Both the position numbers and the translations under genes were made by a program. A stretch of DNA of 64,000 nucleotides from Methanobrevibacter smithii ATCC 35061 (GTDB lineage: Archaea > Methanobacteriota > Methanobacteria > Methanobacteriales > Methanobacteriaceae), in the NCBI RefSeq assembly GCF_000016525.1, contig NC_009515.1:1789161-1853160 (forward strand), given 5' to 3'. Positions 53,182 through 62,374 of the stretch are shown here, piece after piece; positions within the stretch are counted from its first letter, which is position 1, and each line of letters opens with the position of its first letter. A model generated the notes under the pieces. The model ran no database searches and was not told where the DNA came from. It saw nothing but the letters and a program-made list of their open reading frames with translations.

Positions 53182-54426
53182 ATGGAATTTCAAATAAAGA
53201 AAGTCGAAAAAGGAGATATTGACACCAAAGAGTTAAAAAAGCAGATTCCAGGATGGTGCAGTCTTTTAAAAAAATCTCCTGATGATGAAAGGCTGAGAAT
53301 CATTGTTGCATCAATGTTTTATTTTATTGATGAAAAAGAAAAATCACTTGAATTATTAAAAAATGCTCCAGATAATGAGAATATGGAATTAAAAGAAATA
53401 ACCGCCATTGTTTATATGGATTTGAACTACTATAATGAAGCTTTAGAGCTGTTTAATGAAATTCTTGACGCTGATTATAACAGAAGCGTTCTGGATTTAA
53501 AGGTTGACTGTTTATTTTTTTTAGGAAAGTTTGAAGCTGTGGTTAAAACAGCTGATGAATATCTGGAAGTTTTCGGCAACAATCTGGATGTTCTAACAAA
53601 TAAAAAGGCAGCCCTTAAAAAATTAAACCGTAAAAACGAAGCAGAAGAAGTAAATAACATAATTTCAAATTTAAATGCAGTCAATAAATTTGCAGTCTAT
53701 ATGCCAAAGGATCAAACTGATGAAGTCATTCCGGATGAAATTTATGAAAGGGAATTGGAACTGTGCTTTAATGACTTGAAATATAATCCTGATGACAGTA
53801 CTGTTCTTATTGCAATAGCTACATTTTTATACAATCTTGATAGAAGAGATGAATCCATTGAATATTTGGATAAAATCAGTGATGATGCAGACAGTGTTAC
53901 AATAAATGCCAAGGCCTGCATGTTTATGAAACTTGAAAAATTCCCTAAAGCTCTTGAAACATTAAATAAATCTTTAAAAAAAGACAAAACAAATATTATA
54001 ACTTTAATATCAAAATCCGAATGTCTGATGGAACTGAAAAAATATGAGGAAGTGCTGGTGTGTGCTGATGAAGGACTGGAAATTGATAAAACAAATATAC
54101 CTCTGTGGAAAAATAAATTTTGTGCTTTAATTGAATTGGACAGGTTAATTGAAGCAAAGGAAGTTCAGGATTTAATTTTTGATTTGGAAATAGCCAATGA
54201 TAAAGCTGAAGGTTCCCTTAAAAAAGCAATCAACAGATTTTATTCCATGGAGTATAGAGAATGTTTAAATCTTTGCTATGATGTTTTGGATGCTGACAAG
54301 GATAATGAGGAAGCTGCAATTCTGATGATGAATGCAGTTTATCTGTTAGGTGATCTTACTGAAGCTCCAAAGGCATTGTATAGAGCACTTAATTGTAATA
54401 ATGGTGAAATATTGACTCGAAACTGA
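53182..54426 (+). CDS. TPR protein
   Basis: 414 residues built of two similar halves, each with several TPR units (EKSLELLKNAPDNENMELKE; ALETLNKSLKKDKTNIITLI; ALIELDRLIEAKEVQDLIFD). The N-terminal MEFQIKKVEKGDIDTKELKK is unassigned. The internal duplication and similarity to 52650 and 54491 point to expansion in place. Ribosome binding site GAGGT. The stop lies inside the copy of the shared leader region of the next gene. Confidence 0.82.
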   Translation: MEFQIKKVEKGDIDTKELKKQIPGWCSLLKKSPDDERLRIIVASMFYFIDEKEKSLELLKNAPDNENMELKEITAIVYMDLNYYNEALELFNEILDADYNRSVLDLKVDCLFFLGKFEAVVKTADEYLEVFGNNLDVLTNKKAALKKLNRKNEAEEVNNIISNLNAVNKFAVYMPKDQTDEVIPDEIYERELELCFNDLKYNPDDSTVLIAIATFLYNLDRRDESIEYLDKISDDADSVTINAKACMFMKLEKFPKALETLNKSLKKDKTNIITLISKSECLMELKKYEEVLVCADEGLEIDKTNIPLWKNKFCALIELDRLIEAKEVQDLIFDLEIANDKAEGSLKKAINRFYSMEYRECLNLCYDVLDADKDNEEAAILMMNAVYLLGDLTEAPKALYRALNCNNGEILTRN

Positions 54427-54428
54427 AA

Positions 54429-54467
54429 AATTGTCTTTAAATCCAACAATAAGATTTAATATTTCTT
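54429..54467 (+). promoter_or_regulatory. Second copy of the TPR leader/promoter motif
   Basis: Near-identical to 52579-52617 (about 35 of 39 bases). It starts two bases after the stop of the previous TPR gene and precedes the start of the next by about 24 bp, so the third TPR gene has its own promoter. Confidence 0.5.
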
Positions 54468-54490
54468 TGTTTAATAATTAAATAGGTGTG

Positions 54491-55150
54491 ATGGATATGG
54501 ATGTAATAATATCTGCATTAATTGAAGCAAATAAATTATTAAACAAAAAGGATTATTATAAAGCCCTTGACTGTTTTGAATGTGTGTTAAATATAAATCC
54601 TACCAACAATCTGGCCATAATCGGGAAAACAATTTGTATACATTATTTAAAATCATTTGACAACATCAGCTTGATAAACATATATGAAGAAAAATTAAAT
54701 GTTAACCTTAAACTTGCAGAGTTGTATGAATGCGGAAAATACGATGAAACAATAACCGAATGCAATAAAATATTAAAAAAAGACAAAAACAATTTTAACG
54801 CATTAGCTATTAAATTCTCAGCCCAGTTTGAACTCACCAAATATACAGAAGCACTGAAAACCTGTGACAAACTCTTAGAATTAGAACCGAATAATTTAGT
54901 AATAATATATGCAAAAGCCACCACATTATACAAACTAAACATTTACAATGAAGCTATTGAGTGTTATGATAAAATCCTGGAAGTAACTGATAATTTTAAT
55001 GTTTTATTTTTTAAATCAGCATCATTGTTAATATTAAATAAATATGAAGAAGCTTTAAAATATTGTAATTATGCATTGGAATTAGAACCTGAAAATTGTG
55101 ATGCAAATGGATTGAAACAGTTGATTAAATATAAAATAGCTCAAAAATAG
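54491..55150 (+). CDS. TPR protein
   Basis: About 219 residues with four to five TPR units (LLNKKDYYKALDCFECVLNI; FELTKYTEALKTCDKLLELE; LYKLNIYNEAIECYDKILEV; YEEALKYCNYALELEPENCD). The start follows AGGTGTG; ATG at 54491 is chosen, with ATG at 54497 also possible. Separate transcription unit by its own leader motif. Partner unknown. Confidence 0.82.
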   Translation: MDMDVIISALIEANKLLNKKDYYKALDCFECVLNINPTNNLAIIGKTICIHYLKSFDNISLINIYEEKLNVNLKLAELYECGKYDETITECNKILKKDKNNFNALAIKFSAQFELTKYTEALKTCDKLLELEPNNLVIIYAKATTLYKLNIYNEAIECYDKILEVTDNFNVLFFKSASLLILNKYEEALKYCNYALELEPENCDANGLKQLIKYKIAQK

Positions 55151-55180
55151 CTATTTTATTTTTTTCATTTTTGTATATTA

Positions 55181-55316
55181 TACGAAAAATAGTATAGGAG
55201 TATATAAAGGCTTATACGAAAAATAGTATAGGAGTATATAAAGGCTTATACGAAAAATAGTATAAGAGTATATAAATAGTTATATAAAAAATAGTATGAA
55301 AATATAATGGACTATA
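55181..55316 (+). promoter_or_regulatory. 34-bp repeat array (3-4 units) upstream of an AAA/DUF4143 ATPase
   Basis: Units start at 55181, 55215 and 55249, exactly 34 bp apart; the first two are identical and a decayed fourth starts at 55283. Each contains TACGAAAAATAGTATA (with the preceding TA, a TATAC/GTATA dyad) and a TATATAAA box. The array ends about 20 bp before the gene's ribosome binding site. It looks like an array of operator sites overlapping several TATA boxes. Confidence 0.7.
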
Positions 55317-55335
55317 AAAATTGGGAGGTAAAACT

Positions 55336-56775
55336 ATGAAATTAGAAGAAGAATTAATGCAATATATTTTAGCTAAACAAAGATTAATGCCTAAAATTAT
55401 ATCTTCTAAATTATCATCAAATAATAAAAAATTAAATCATCGTACTGATTATTTCAGAATAAAAGAATACATTGACAACTTTTTAAATGGCAATAATCAA
55501 AATAGATTTATTGTAATGCCTGGTCTTAGAGGAGTAGGTAAAACAACAATTTTATTGCAATTGTATGAATATTTAATTAAAAATGATGTTCCTAATTCAG
55601 ATATTCTTTATTTTGATGTAAGTGAGTTGAAAAGTTTTTATAATGTTAATATATTGGATGTAATAACTAATTTTATTGAAAACATACATCAAACAACAAT
55701 GGTGGAATTAAATAAACCAATATTCTTATTAATTGATGAAGTTCATTTTGATAAAAATTGGACATTAACTGGTAAAATAGTATATGATAATAACAATAAT
55801 ATTTTTATGATTTTTACTGGTTCATCTGCTATTGAATTACAAATTCATGCTGATGCAATTAGAAGAATGGAAAAAGAACCAATATTTCCATGTACATTTC
55901 CAGAATATCTTTTTTTAAAACAGAACATACATTTTCCAAAGGAGATGTCTTTTGCATTGCAAGATTTAATACTAAATGGAAATGTTGATTTAGCTATAAC
56001 TAATGAAAGAAAAATCCAAGAAAGTATGATTAACTTAGATAATGATCCAGATATTGAATTCAAAAAGTTTTTAACACAACATTCATTCCCATTTTCTTTA
56101 AAAATGCAAGATTTTCAAATTCATGAAAAAACTATAAATAATATAAATAGAATAATTGAAAAAGATATTTCTTCTTTAAAAACATTTAATACTTCTACTA
56201 ATGATACTATATCACGAATTGTTACATATATTGCTATGCAAAAACCTGGTGGAACTTCAAATGTTAAATTAGCTCAAATGTTAGGTGTTTCTCCAAATAC
56301 AATTAATAATATCTTAAATGTTTTAGAAAAAACACAATTATTATTTCCCATAACTGCTTATAGTACTGGAAGTAAAATTATTAAAAAACCATGGGAGTAT
56401 TTCTTTTTAGCTCCATCCATTAAAGCATCAATTAATTTTGAAATTGGAAGATATAATTTAAATAATAAAAAATGTTTAGCCACATTAGCTGAAACTTTAG
56501 TTGCATCATCATTATATAAACTAAAATTGTTACGTCATAATTTTATAGGTTTATTTTATGATCCTAAAAAGTCAGGTGTTGATTTTTTAGTAAGAAATAT
56601 TGATAAAATAATTCCAATTGAAGTGGGTGTAGGTAAAAAAACTAAAAGTCAATTAACAAAAGCAATTAATAATTATAATTCTGATTATGGTATTTTAATA
56701 TCTAATAGAACATTTAGCATAAAAAAGGAAAATAATATTATTTATATTCCATTAAGAACCTTTTCTTACATATGA
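55336..56775 (+). CDS. AAA_14/DUF4143-type ATPase
   Basis: 479 residues from the ATG after GGGAGGT. Walker A PGLRGVGKTTILLQL near 70, Walker B IFLLIDEVHFDKNW, sensor IFMIFTGSSAIEL, a winged-helix-like segment TSNVKLAQMLGVSPNTINNI, and a C-terminal PD-(D/E)xK-like domain (GVDFLVRNIDKIIPIEVGVG). This is the archaeal ATPase + DUF4143 family, of unclear function. The winged-helix part could bind the 34-bp repeats upstream, implying autoregulation. It is a paralogue of the convergent gene at 56778. Confidence 0.82.
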   Translation: MKLEEELMQYILAKQRLMPKIISSKLSSNNKKLNHRTDYFRIKEYIDNFLNGNNQNRFIVMPGLRGVGKTTILLQLYEYLIKNDVPNSDILYFDVSELKSFYNVNILDVITNFIENIHQTTMVELNKPIFLLIDEVHFDKNWTLTGKIVYDNNNNIFMIFTGSSAIELQIHADAIRRMEKEPIFPCTFPEYLFLKQNIHFPKEMSFALQDLILNGNVDLAITNERKIQESMINLDNDPDIEFKKFLTQHSFPFSLKMQDFQIHEKTINNINRIIEKDISSLKTFNTSTNDTISRIVTYIAMQKPGGTSNVKLAQMLGVSPNTINNILNVLEKTQLLFPITAYSTGSKIIKKPWEYFFLAPSIKASINFEIGRYNLNNKKCLATLAETLVASSLYKLKLLRHNFIGLFYDPKKSGVDFLVRNIDKIIPIEVGVGKKTKSQLTKAINNYNSDYGILISNRTFSIKKENNIIYIPLRTFSYI

Positions 56776-56777
56776 AA

Positions 56778-58211
56778 CTACATAAATGAAAATGTAGAAA
56801 TGGGAATACTTATTATATTATCTTCTTTTTGAATTCTGCTGCTTCTATTTGAAACTATAATTCCATAATCTGAGTTGTATCTTGAAATAGCTTTTTTAAC
56901 TTGTTTTGTATTTTTAGCACCAATTCCAACTTCTATAGGAATTATATCTCCCATTATAGTATTTAACAGAAAATCTACTCCACCTTTTTCAGGGTCATAA
57001 AATATTCCAAAATCTCTGTTTTGCTGCAGTTTAAATAAACTAGCTGCAACAAGATTTTCAGAAAGGTTTGCAATGTATTCTTTTGGATTTTGTGTAGCTA
57101 ATCCATTTTTTATATAGATACTTGCTTTTATTTGACTAGTTAAGAAGTAATATTCCCAGGATTTTCGCTGTCTTTTAACACAAGATCCATAAGGTTCAAC
57201 ATGAAATAATAAATGTGTTTTTTCCAATGCCTGAAATATTGATTGTATGGAAGTTTTTGAAATATTTAATATATTGGATAGTTTATTGGATGATAACTCT
57301 GAAGGTTTTGACATTGCTATAATATTTATTAATTTGTATGTAGCTAAACGTATTGGAGTTGTAAAAGAAGTTATTATATCAAGGTCTTTTTCAATTATTC
57401 TGTCTTTCATATCCAAAGTCAATTGCACAATTGATTCTTCTGTTCTATTTAAAGTAAATGGAAAACATCCATATTGAATATAATATTCCCATTCTTTTAA
57501 GTAATTCTGGTTTAAATTTATTAGATTTTGATTATACATCCTATTTTCGATTTTTTGAGATTCTTTGACTTTTCCTGTGAAAATCATGTCTCTAAAAGTT
57601 TCACTTAACATGTCCGGATAATTAATATCATATTTTAAATAAAGATATTCTGCAAAATTTAATGGATAAATTTCTTTTTTAAGAGATCTTCTAGCTGAAT
57701 CATTGTTATACTCTAAATTCAATGCATCTGATCCTGTAAAAATCATAAAAACATTTTTATCTTCATCAAATATTATTTTACCTAAAGATGCCCAATTTTT
57801 TGAATATTGTGATTCATCTACAAATATGAATACCTGATTTTTTACAGTTGGATATGCTTCATTTACATCTTTTAGGAAAACATCAATGTATTCTTTAATA
57901 TTAAAGTTAGGAACATCTTTTAGGTTTTCTAAATTAAGATATAATATTCTGTTTTTTGGAATTTGTTTTTCATTAAGCAGATAACTGAATAATTGGTATA
58001 TGATTGTTGTTTTCCCAACACCTCTTAATCCGGGCATTATAAAAAATCGGTCATCACTTTCTTTTTCTAAAAATGTGTCAATATGTTCTTTAAGTTGGTA
58101 ATATTCTTTTTTTTTGTTAAATTTTTTATCATTATAGTTTAAATTATTTTCAACTATTTTAGGATTTGTCTTAAGTAAATTTGTAATATATGATTGTGTT
58201 TCAATTTCCAT
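56778..58211 (-). CDS. AAA_14/DUF4143-type ATPase (paralogue)
   Basis: About 477 residues from the ATG at 58211 (a TTG at 58229 is also in frame). Same architecture as its convergent neighbour: PGLRGVGKTTIIYQLFSYL, IFVDESQYSKNW, FMIFTGSDAL, winged helix LSSNKLSNILNISKTSIQSI, and nuclease-like GGVDFLLNTIMGDIIPIEVG. The two genes are tail to tail, two bases apart. It is preceded by its own, different 34-bp repeat array, so the pair keeps the regulatory design but not the operator sequence. Confidence 0.82.
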   Translation of the reverse strand: MEIETQSYITNLLKTNPKIVENNLNYNDKKFNKKKEYYQLKEHIDTFLEKESDDRFFIMPGLRGVGKTTIIYQLFSYLLNEKQIPKNRILYLNLENLKDVPNFNIKEYIDVFLKDVNEAYPTVKNQVFIFVDESQYSKNWASLGKIIFDEDKNVFMIFTGSDALNLEYNNDSARRSLKKEIYPLNFAEYLYLKYDINYPDMLSETFRDMIFTGKVKESQKIENRMYNQNLINLNQNYLKEWEYYIQYGCFPFTLNRTEESIVQLTLDMKDRIIEKDLDIITSFTTPIRLATYKLINIIAMSKPSELSSNKLSNILNISKTSIQSIFQALEKTHLLFHVEPYGSCVKRQRKSWEYYFLTSQIKASIYIKNGLATQNPKEYIANLSENLVAASLFKLQQNRDFGIFYDPEKGGVDFLLNTIMGDIIPIEVGIGAKNTKQVKKAISRYNSDYGIIVSNRSSRIQKEDNIISIPISTFSFM

Positions 58212-58232
58212 TTTTATCAGCTTTTTCAAGTA

Positions 58233-58322
58233 GTTGGTTATTTTTTTGACCGACCTTTTATATATAGTTGGTTATTTTTTTGACCGACCCTTTATATACT
58301 GTTGGTTAAATTTTTTACCAAC
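58233..58322 (-). promoter_or_regulatory. 34-bp repeat array (3 units) upstream of the second AAA/DUF4143 ATPase
   Basis: GTTGGTTA begins at 58233, 58267 and 58301, exactly 34 bp apart. Each is followed by a T-rich spacer and ACCGAC or ACCAAC, forming a dyad GTTGGT-N10-ACC(G/A)AC. Between dyads lie TTTATATA boxes. The third, outermost dyad is perfect. Layout mirrors the array at 55181 with unrelated dyad sequence. Confidence 0.7.
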
Positions 58323-58457
58323 TATATAAAAGAATCAAATTAATATACATATTTATAACTAATTAGTTACTTTTTAGATACATTTATATACTAGAATAAT
58401 ACAATATAACTATGTAATAACATAAGTTGTTATAAAAATATTAAAAAATTGATTTAA

Positions 58458-59342
58458 ATGACATTGCTATTAGGTAAAAAACAAGAATGTGGAAATATAA
58501 CTATAGTTCCTATTTTAAATGATTCACCTTTGAAATTAGATATTTTAGATTTAACAACAGGATTTAAAATGGGTCTTGTTGAAGTATCTGAGTGTGAACA
58601 AAGTACAGTTGGAACAATTATGGTTAAAAATAATGCTACCTCTCCATTACTTTTAGTAGATGGGGAAGAAGTAGCTGGAGCAAAACAGAACAGAATTATT
58701 GGACAAAGTATGTTAATTCCTCCGAATACCAGCATACCAATTCCAGTTAATTGCTCTGAACAGGGAAGGTGGAATTACAAATCTGAATTTAAACATTCAA
58801 ATTATATGGCAAATTCAGAAACTCGATGCAGAAAAGCAGAATATAATATGGACAATTCAATAAGAGCTTCACAAGGTGCAGTATGGGATTCTATTGAAGA
58901 CCTTCAAGTAAAAAGAAACAGTTTTTCCAAAACCTCTGCTTTAAGGGATAATTATGAAAAAATAGAAAAAACAAATGATGATTATTTGAAACACTTCGGG
59001 ATTTATGAAAATCAGGTTGGTGTAATAGCAAGGTTAGAAAATAAAGTAGGTTTGGATGTATTTGCTAATCATAGTTTATATGAACAGTACAGTGATATGA
59101 TTCTTAAAAGTTATATTATTGATGATGTTGGAAATAATTCACTTATAAAAGATGACTTTGACTTTGAGGCTGTTTTAGACAATATAAATGAAAAATATTT
59201 TAATAAAAGAAATACTGTTGGTTTAGGTCAGTCTTATTTCATCAAAACAAATAACGGATCAGGAACCTCATTAATCTATGAAAATGAGTTGATACATGCT
59301 AATTTCTTTTATAATAACAGATTAAGAAACCTAAAACTGTAA
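58458..59342 (+). CDS. ARPP-1 domain protein
   Basis: 294 residues matching the ARPP-1 (ARG and rhodanese-phosphatase-associated) family: ITIVPILNDSPLKLDILDLT, GFKMGLVEVSE, LLLVDGEEVAGAKQNRIIGQ, IPIPVNCSEQGRW, and late VGVIARLENKVGLDVFANHS. The family is thought to bind a ligand related to NAD/ADP-ribose metabolism. A paralogue is at 61336-62163, with a nicotinamide phosphoribosyltransferase gene between them, which supports that link. No ribosome binding site is clear; a leaderless mRNA is possible. Confidence 0.8.
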   Translation: MTLLLGKKQECGNITIVPILNDSPLKLDILDLTTGFKMGLVEVSECEQSTVGTIMVKNNATSPLLLVDGEEVAGAKQNRIIGQSMLIPPNTSIPIPVNCSEQGRWNYKSEFKHSNYMANSETRCRKAEYNMDNSIRASQGAVWDSIEDLQVKRNSFSKTSALRDNYEKIEKTNDDYLKHFGIYENQVGVIARLENKVGLDVFANHSLYEQYSDMILKSYIIDDVGNNSLIKDDFDFEAVLDNINEKYFNKRNTVGLGQSYFIKTNNGSGTSLIYENELIHANFFYNNRLRNLKL

Positions 59343-59504
59343 ATATATTGTATTGGCTCTCAAATTAAAAATATCACCTTTTACACGATAAAAACACTGG
59401 AAATTAAACATCACACCCCGCATAATATCTCCTAATTTAAAAAGGGACAAACACGTATTAAAAAACCATCATTTTTACTTTTTTTTAAATACTAATTAAA
59501 CACA

Positions 59505-59513
59505 TTTATATAG
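59505..59513 (+). promoter_or_regulatory. TATA box of the NAMPT-HIRAN-ARPP-1 operon
   Basis: TTTATATAG lies about 50 bp before the ATG at 59561, followed by a leader with ribosome binding site GAGGTAC. The 218-bp spacer after the first ARPP-1 gene indicates that the operon starts here. Confidence 0.5.
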
Positions 59514-59560
59514 TATAAACTCACAATATATACACATGATATTATAAAGAGGTACTAAAA

Positions 59561-60973
59561 ATGATTGAAAACAATATCTGTTTACTGACAGACAGTTACA
59601 AAGTTACCCATCATGCATTTTACCCGAAAAATACTGAAAAACTGTATTCATACTTGGAAAGCAGGGTAGGATCAGAATTTAACAAAACAATCTTTTACGG
59701 CCTCCAGTACATAATAAAAAAGTATTTGGAAGGAAAAGTTGTAACTCCAGAAAAAGTAAATCAGGCAAACAGTCTGATTAAGACACACATTGGCGAAGAT
59801 ATATTCAACTATGACGGCTGGATGTATATAGCTGATGAACTTGACGGAAAATTGCCGATAGAAATAAAAGCAGTAGCAGAAGGAACACCTGTAGAAGTGG
59901 GAAATGTTTTAATGACTGTTGAAAACACAGATAAACAGTGCTGCTGGTTACCTAATTATTTGGAACCATTATTACTGCAGGTATGGTATCCGTCAACAGT
60001 AGCTACACTGTCAGCAGAAGTAAGAAAACTCTGTAACTTTTATTTGGAAGTAACAGGATCAGGCAAAGAAAACCTGGACTTTATGTTACATGATTTTGGA
60101 TATAGGGGAGCTACCTCAACAGAATCTGCAGAACTGTGCGGAAGTGCACACCTTCTAAGCTTTAAAGGAACTGATACACTTGCTGCATTAACAATACCTG
60201 AAAACTACTATAATGACAATAATATTTATGGTTTTTCTGTACAGGCAACTGAACACAGTGTAATGACTTCATTGGGAGAAGAAGGTGAAGTAAAACAGGC
60301 AATTAATGTAATTGATAATGCAAAAGACGGAATATTATCTATGGTAATTGACAGTTATAACTACAGAGAATTCTTAAAACAAGCCAGTACAAAAGGCAAT
60401 GAATTAAATGATAAAGTTAATGAATTTTTAGAAAAAACTGACGGAAATAAAATAGTATTCAGACCAGACAGTGGAGAGCCTGTTTCAACAACACTGGACT
60501 GTTTGAATATTCTTGGAGAAGGTTTTGGAACTGTAAAAACCACAAAAGGTTATAAAATATTTGCAAAAAACATCGGACTGCTGTGGGGAGACGGTTTAAA
60601 CTATCATAAAATAAGGGATATTCTATTTGGAATGAAGTCAAACGGCTGGGCAGCACAAAACATCATATTTGGAATGGGCGGAGGGCTCCATTCTTCAGTA
60701 AACAGAGACACTCAGAGAAATGCATTTAAATGTTCAGCACAGTTAAGAAACGGAACATGGTATGACATCTTTAAAAATCCATTGGACAGCAGCAAAAAAT
60801 CAAAAACCGGAAGATTAAAATTAGTAAAGGAAAACAGCCACTTTAAAACTGTTCCAATATCTGATGAAAGAAAAGACTATCTGCAGACTGTCTTTAAAAA
60901 TGGTGAATTAATAAGAAAGGAAAATTTCCTGGATATTAAAAACAAAACGCTAACATACACAAGGAAGAGATAA
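59561..60973 (+). CDS. Nicotinamide/nicotinate phosphoribosyltransferase (NAMPT-like)
   Basis: 470 residues, the NAMPT length. LLTDSYKVTHHAFYPKNTEK at the start, DFGYRGATSTESAELCGSAH in the middle, and the phosphate-binding FRPDSGEPVSTTLDCLNIL near 305 and LWGDGLNYHKIRDILF near 345, followed by NIIFGMGGGLHSSVNRDTQR, are diagnostic. It forms NMN from nicotinamide and PRPP in NAD salvage; substrate preference between nicotinamide and nicotinate is not decided by eye. Followed after one base by a HIRAN-like gene. Codon use here is GC-richer than in the BREX region. Confidence 0.9.
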   Translation: MIENNICLLTDSYKVTHHAFYPKNTEKLYSYLESRVGSEFNKTIFYGLQYIIKKYLEGKVVTPEKVNQANSLIKTHIGEDIFNYDGWMYIADELDGKLPIEIKAVAEGTPVEVGNVLMTVENTDKQCCWLPNYLEPLLLQVWYPSTVATLSAEVRKLCNFYLEVTGSGKENLDFMLHDFGYRGATSTESAELCGSAHLLSFKGTDTLAALTIPENYYNDNNIYGFSVQATEHSVMTSLGEEGEVKQAINVIDNAKDGILSMVIDSYNYREFLKQASTKGNELNDKVNEFLEKTDGNKIVFRPDSGEPVSTTLDCLNILGEGFGTVKTTKGYKIFAKNIGLLWGDGLNYHKIRDILFGMKSNGWAAQNIIFGMGGGLHSSVNRDTQRNAFKCSAQLRNGTWYDIFKNPLDSSKKSKTGRLKLVKENSHFKTVPISDERKDYLQTVFKNGELIRKENFLDIKNKTLTYTRKR

Positions 60974-60974
60974 A

Positions 60975-61325
60975 ATGAAAGAAGATATGTATATCACTTT
61001 AGTAAGTATGAGACACTTTTTTGGAGTGAAGCCTTTTAAAAAAGACGGAATTCTTAAATTAATAAAAGAAAAGGACAACAACTATGATGATGAAGCCATT
61101 AAAGTTGAAATGAGACACGCCGGACAGGTAGCATATGTATCAAACAGTACAAATACGGTAATCAGAGGAACAATGAGTGCCGGCAGAATTTATGACAAAA
61201 TTTTAGATGAAGATTATGCACAAATCAAATTCTACAACAGAGATATTGGAATAGCTAAAATATTAACTCCTGATGAAATAGATGAATTAAAAAAAGATCC
61301 TGAAAATGATTTGAACTTTATATAA
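60975..61325 (+). CDS. HIRAN-like domain protein
   Basis: 116 residues: ITLVSMRHFFGVKPFKKDGI, DNNYDDEAIKVEMRHAGQVA and YVSNSTNTVIRGTMSAGRIY fit the compact beta-barrel HIRAN pattern (N-x-Y-D-x-x-A-I-x-V ... G-x-V-A-Y-V). HIRAN domains recognise DNA ends in other proteins; a stand-alone version next to NAMPT is a recurring neighbourhood of unknown role. It begins one base after the NAMPT stop and ends 10 bp before the second ARPP-1 gene, so all three are one operon. Confidence 0.7.
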   Translation: MKEDMYITLVSMRHFFGVKPFKKDGILKLIKEKDNNYDDEAIKVEMRHAGQVAYVSNSTNTVIRGTMSAGRIYDKILDEDYAQIKFYNRDIGIAKILTPDEIDELKKDPENDLNFI

Positions 61326-61335
61326 GTGATTAAAA

Positions 61336-62163
61336 ATGAATTTAAAACATTTGAGTTTAGCTGAAAGGCAGAATTATGAAAACATGACAGTAGTTCCTAT
61401 TTTAAGTGATACCAATACTCCATTTGATGTTTTAGATTTAAAAGAAGGGCTGAAAATGGGACTTGTAAAGATTGAAGAATGTGATAACTCAAATATAGAA
61501 CAAGTAAAATTAAAAAATAACTCAGTATCTCCATTAATTTTACTTGACGGTGAAGAAATTGCAGGATCTCTCCAGAACAGAATTGTTGCTCAAACAATGA
61601 TAATACCTCCTAAAAATGAAATGGAAATACCTGTAAACTGTTCTGAAAAAGGAAGAAATGAATATAAATCCGAGTTTCAGTATTCAGATTACATAGCTAA
61701 CTCAAATACCAGAAGAAAAAAAGCATACAATAAGAACAATCCCCTTCAGGAAGTTGTCTGGAATTCCATTGATAATTTGGAAACTGATAAAAACACATCC
61801 TCCAAAACAAAAGCACTTAGAGACAGCTATGAAAAAAACAAATATAATATTGACAGCTATTTAAAACACTTCAAAATGGAAAATAATCAGATTGGAGTAA
61901 TATGCATTGTAGAAAACAAAGTAGGCCTTGAAATATTTAATAATCATTCATTATATGAAAAGTATAATGAAATGCTACTTAGAAGTTACATTATTGACAG
62001 TTCCAACAAAGAAAAAATAAATATTTCCAACAATGAGCTTGAAAATATATTATCCAGTATAGATGCTAATTCATTTATTAAAAAAAAAGCTGTAGATTTA
62101 GGAAAATATTATAAAATTTCAAACAGCTACGGTAACGGACATATATGGACCTTAAAAAAATAG
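61336..62163 (+). CDS. ARPP-1 domain protein (paralogue)
   Basis: 275 residues, parallel to 58458-59342 throughout: MTVVPILSDTNTPFDVLDLK, LILLDGEEIAGSLQNRIVAQ, MEIPVNCSEKGRN, GVICIVENKVGLEIFNNHSL. The paralogues share the DGEE(V/I)AG motif and the Cys-Ser-Glu loop. Last gene of the NAMPT operon; a hairpin follows its stop. Confidence 0.8.
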   Translation: MNLKHLSLAERQNYENMTVVPILSDTNTPFDVLDLKEGLKMGLVKIEECDNSNIEQVKLKNNSVSPLILLDGEEIAGSLQNRIVAQTMIIPPKNEMEIPVNCSEKGRNEYKSEFQYSDYIANSNTRRKKAYNKNNPLQEVVWNSIDNLETDKNTSSKTKALRDSYEKNKYNIDSYLKHFKMENNQIGVICIVENKVGLEIFNNHSLYEKYNEMLLRSYIIDSSNKEKINISNNELENILSSIDANSFIKKKAVDLGKYYKISNSYGNGHIWTLKK

Positions 62164-62199
62164 GTAATGGGAAAAAGCTGAGCGATAAATTCCATTACC
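62163..62199 (+). terminator. Hairpin after the NAMPT operon
   Basis: GGTAATGG (62163-62170) and CCATTACC (62192-62199) are perfect 8-bp inverted arms around a 21-base loop, immediately after the ARPP-1 stop codon. A terminator or 3'-end stabiliser is inferred. Confidence 0.5.
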
Positions 62200-62224
62200 T
62201 TAAAAACTTATTTATAAATTGTTG

Positions 62225-62360
62225 CTAATCGATATTAATAACTTCTGCATGTTCTGAAGAGCTTTCTATAAATATTGTATAGGTTCCGGTATTTTGATTA
62301 TAATATATAGTTGTTCAATTTTCAACAGATTCAAGTTTGTTTTTAATACATTATTAATAC
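62225..62360 (-). pseudogene. Remnant of the 3' end of a surface-type gene
   Basis: Minus-strand frame reads LESVEN, an in-frame TGA (62315-62317), then TTIYYNQNTGTYTIFIESSS and EHAEVINID with a stop. The beta-rich, Thr/Tyr-rich text resembles the end of an exported adhesin-like protein. No start or body is present. It appears to be a small relic between the hairpin and the next gene. Confidence 0.35.
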
Positions 62361-62374
62361 AAAAGATTCAATTT

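Noticed and set aside
55181..55316. CRISPR array
   Set aside because: The 34-bp units are directly adjacent without unique spacers and lie at a promoter; no cas genes are present.
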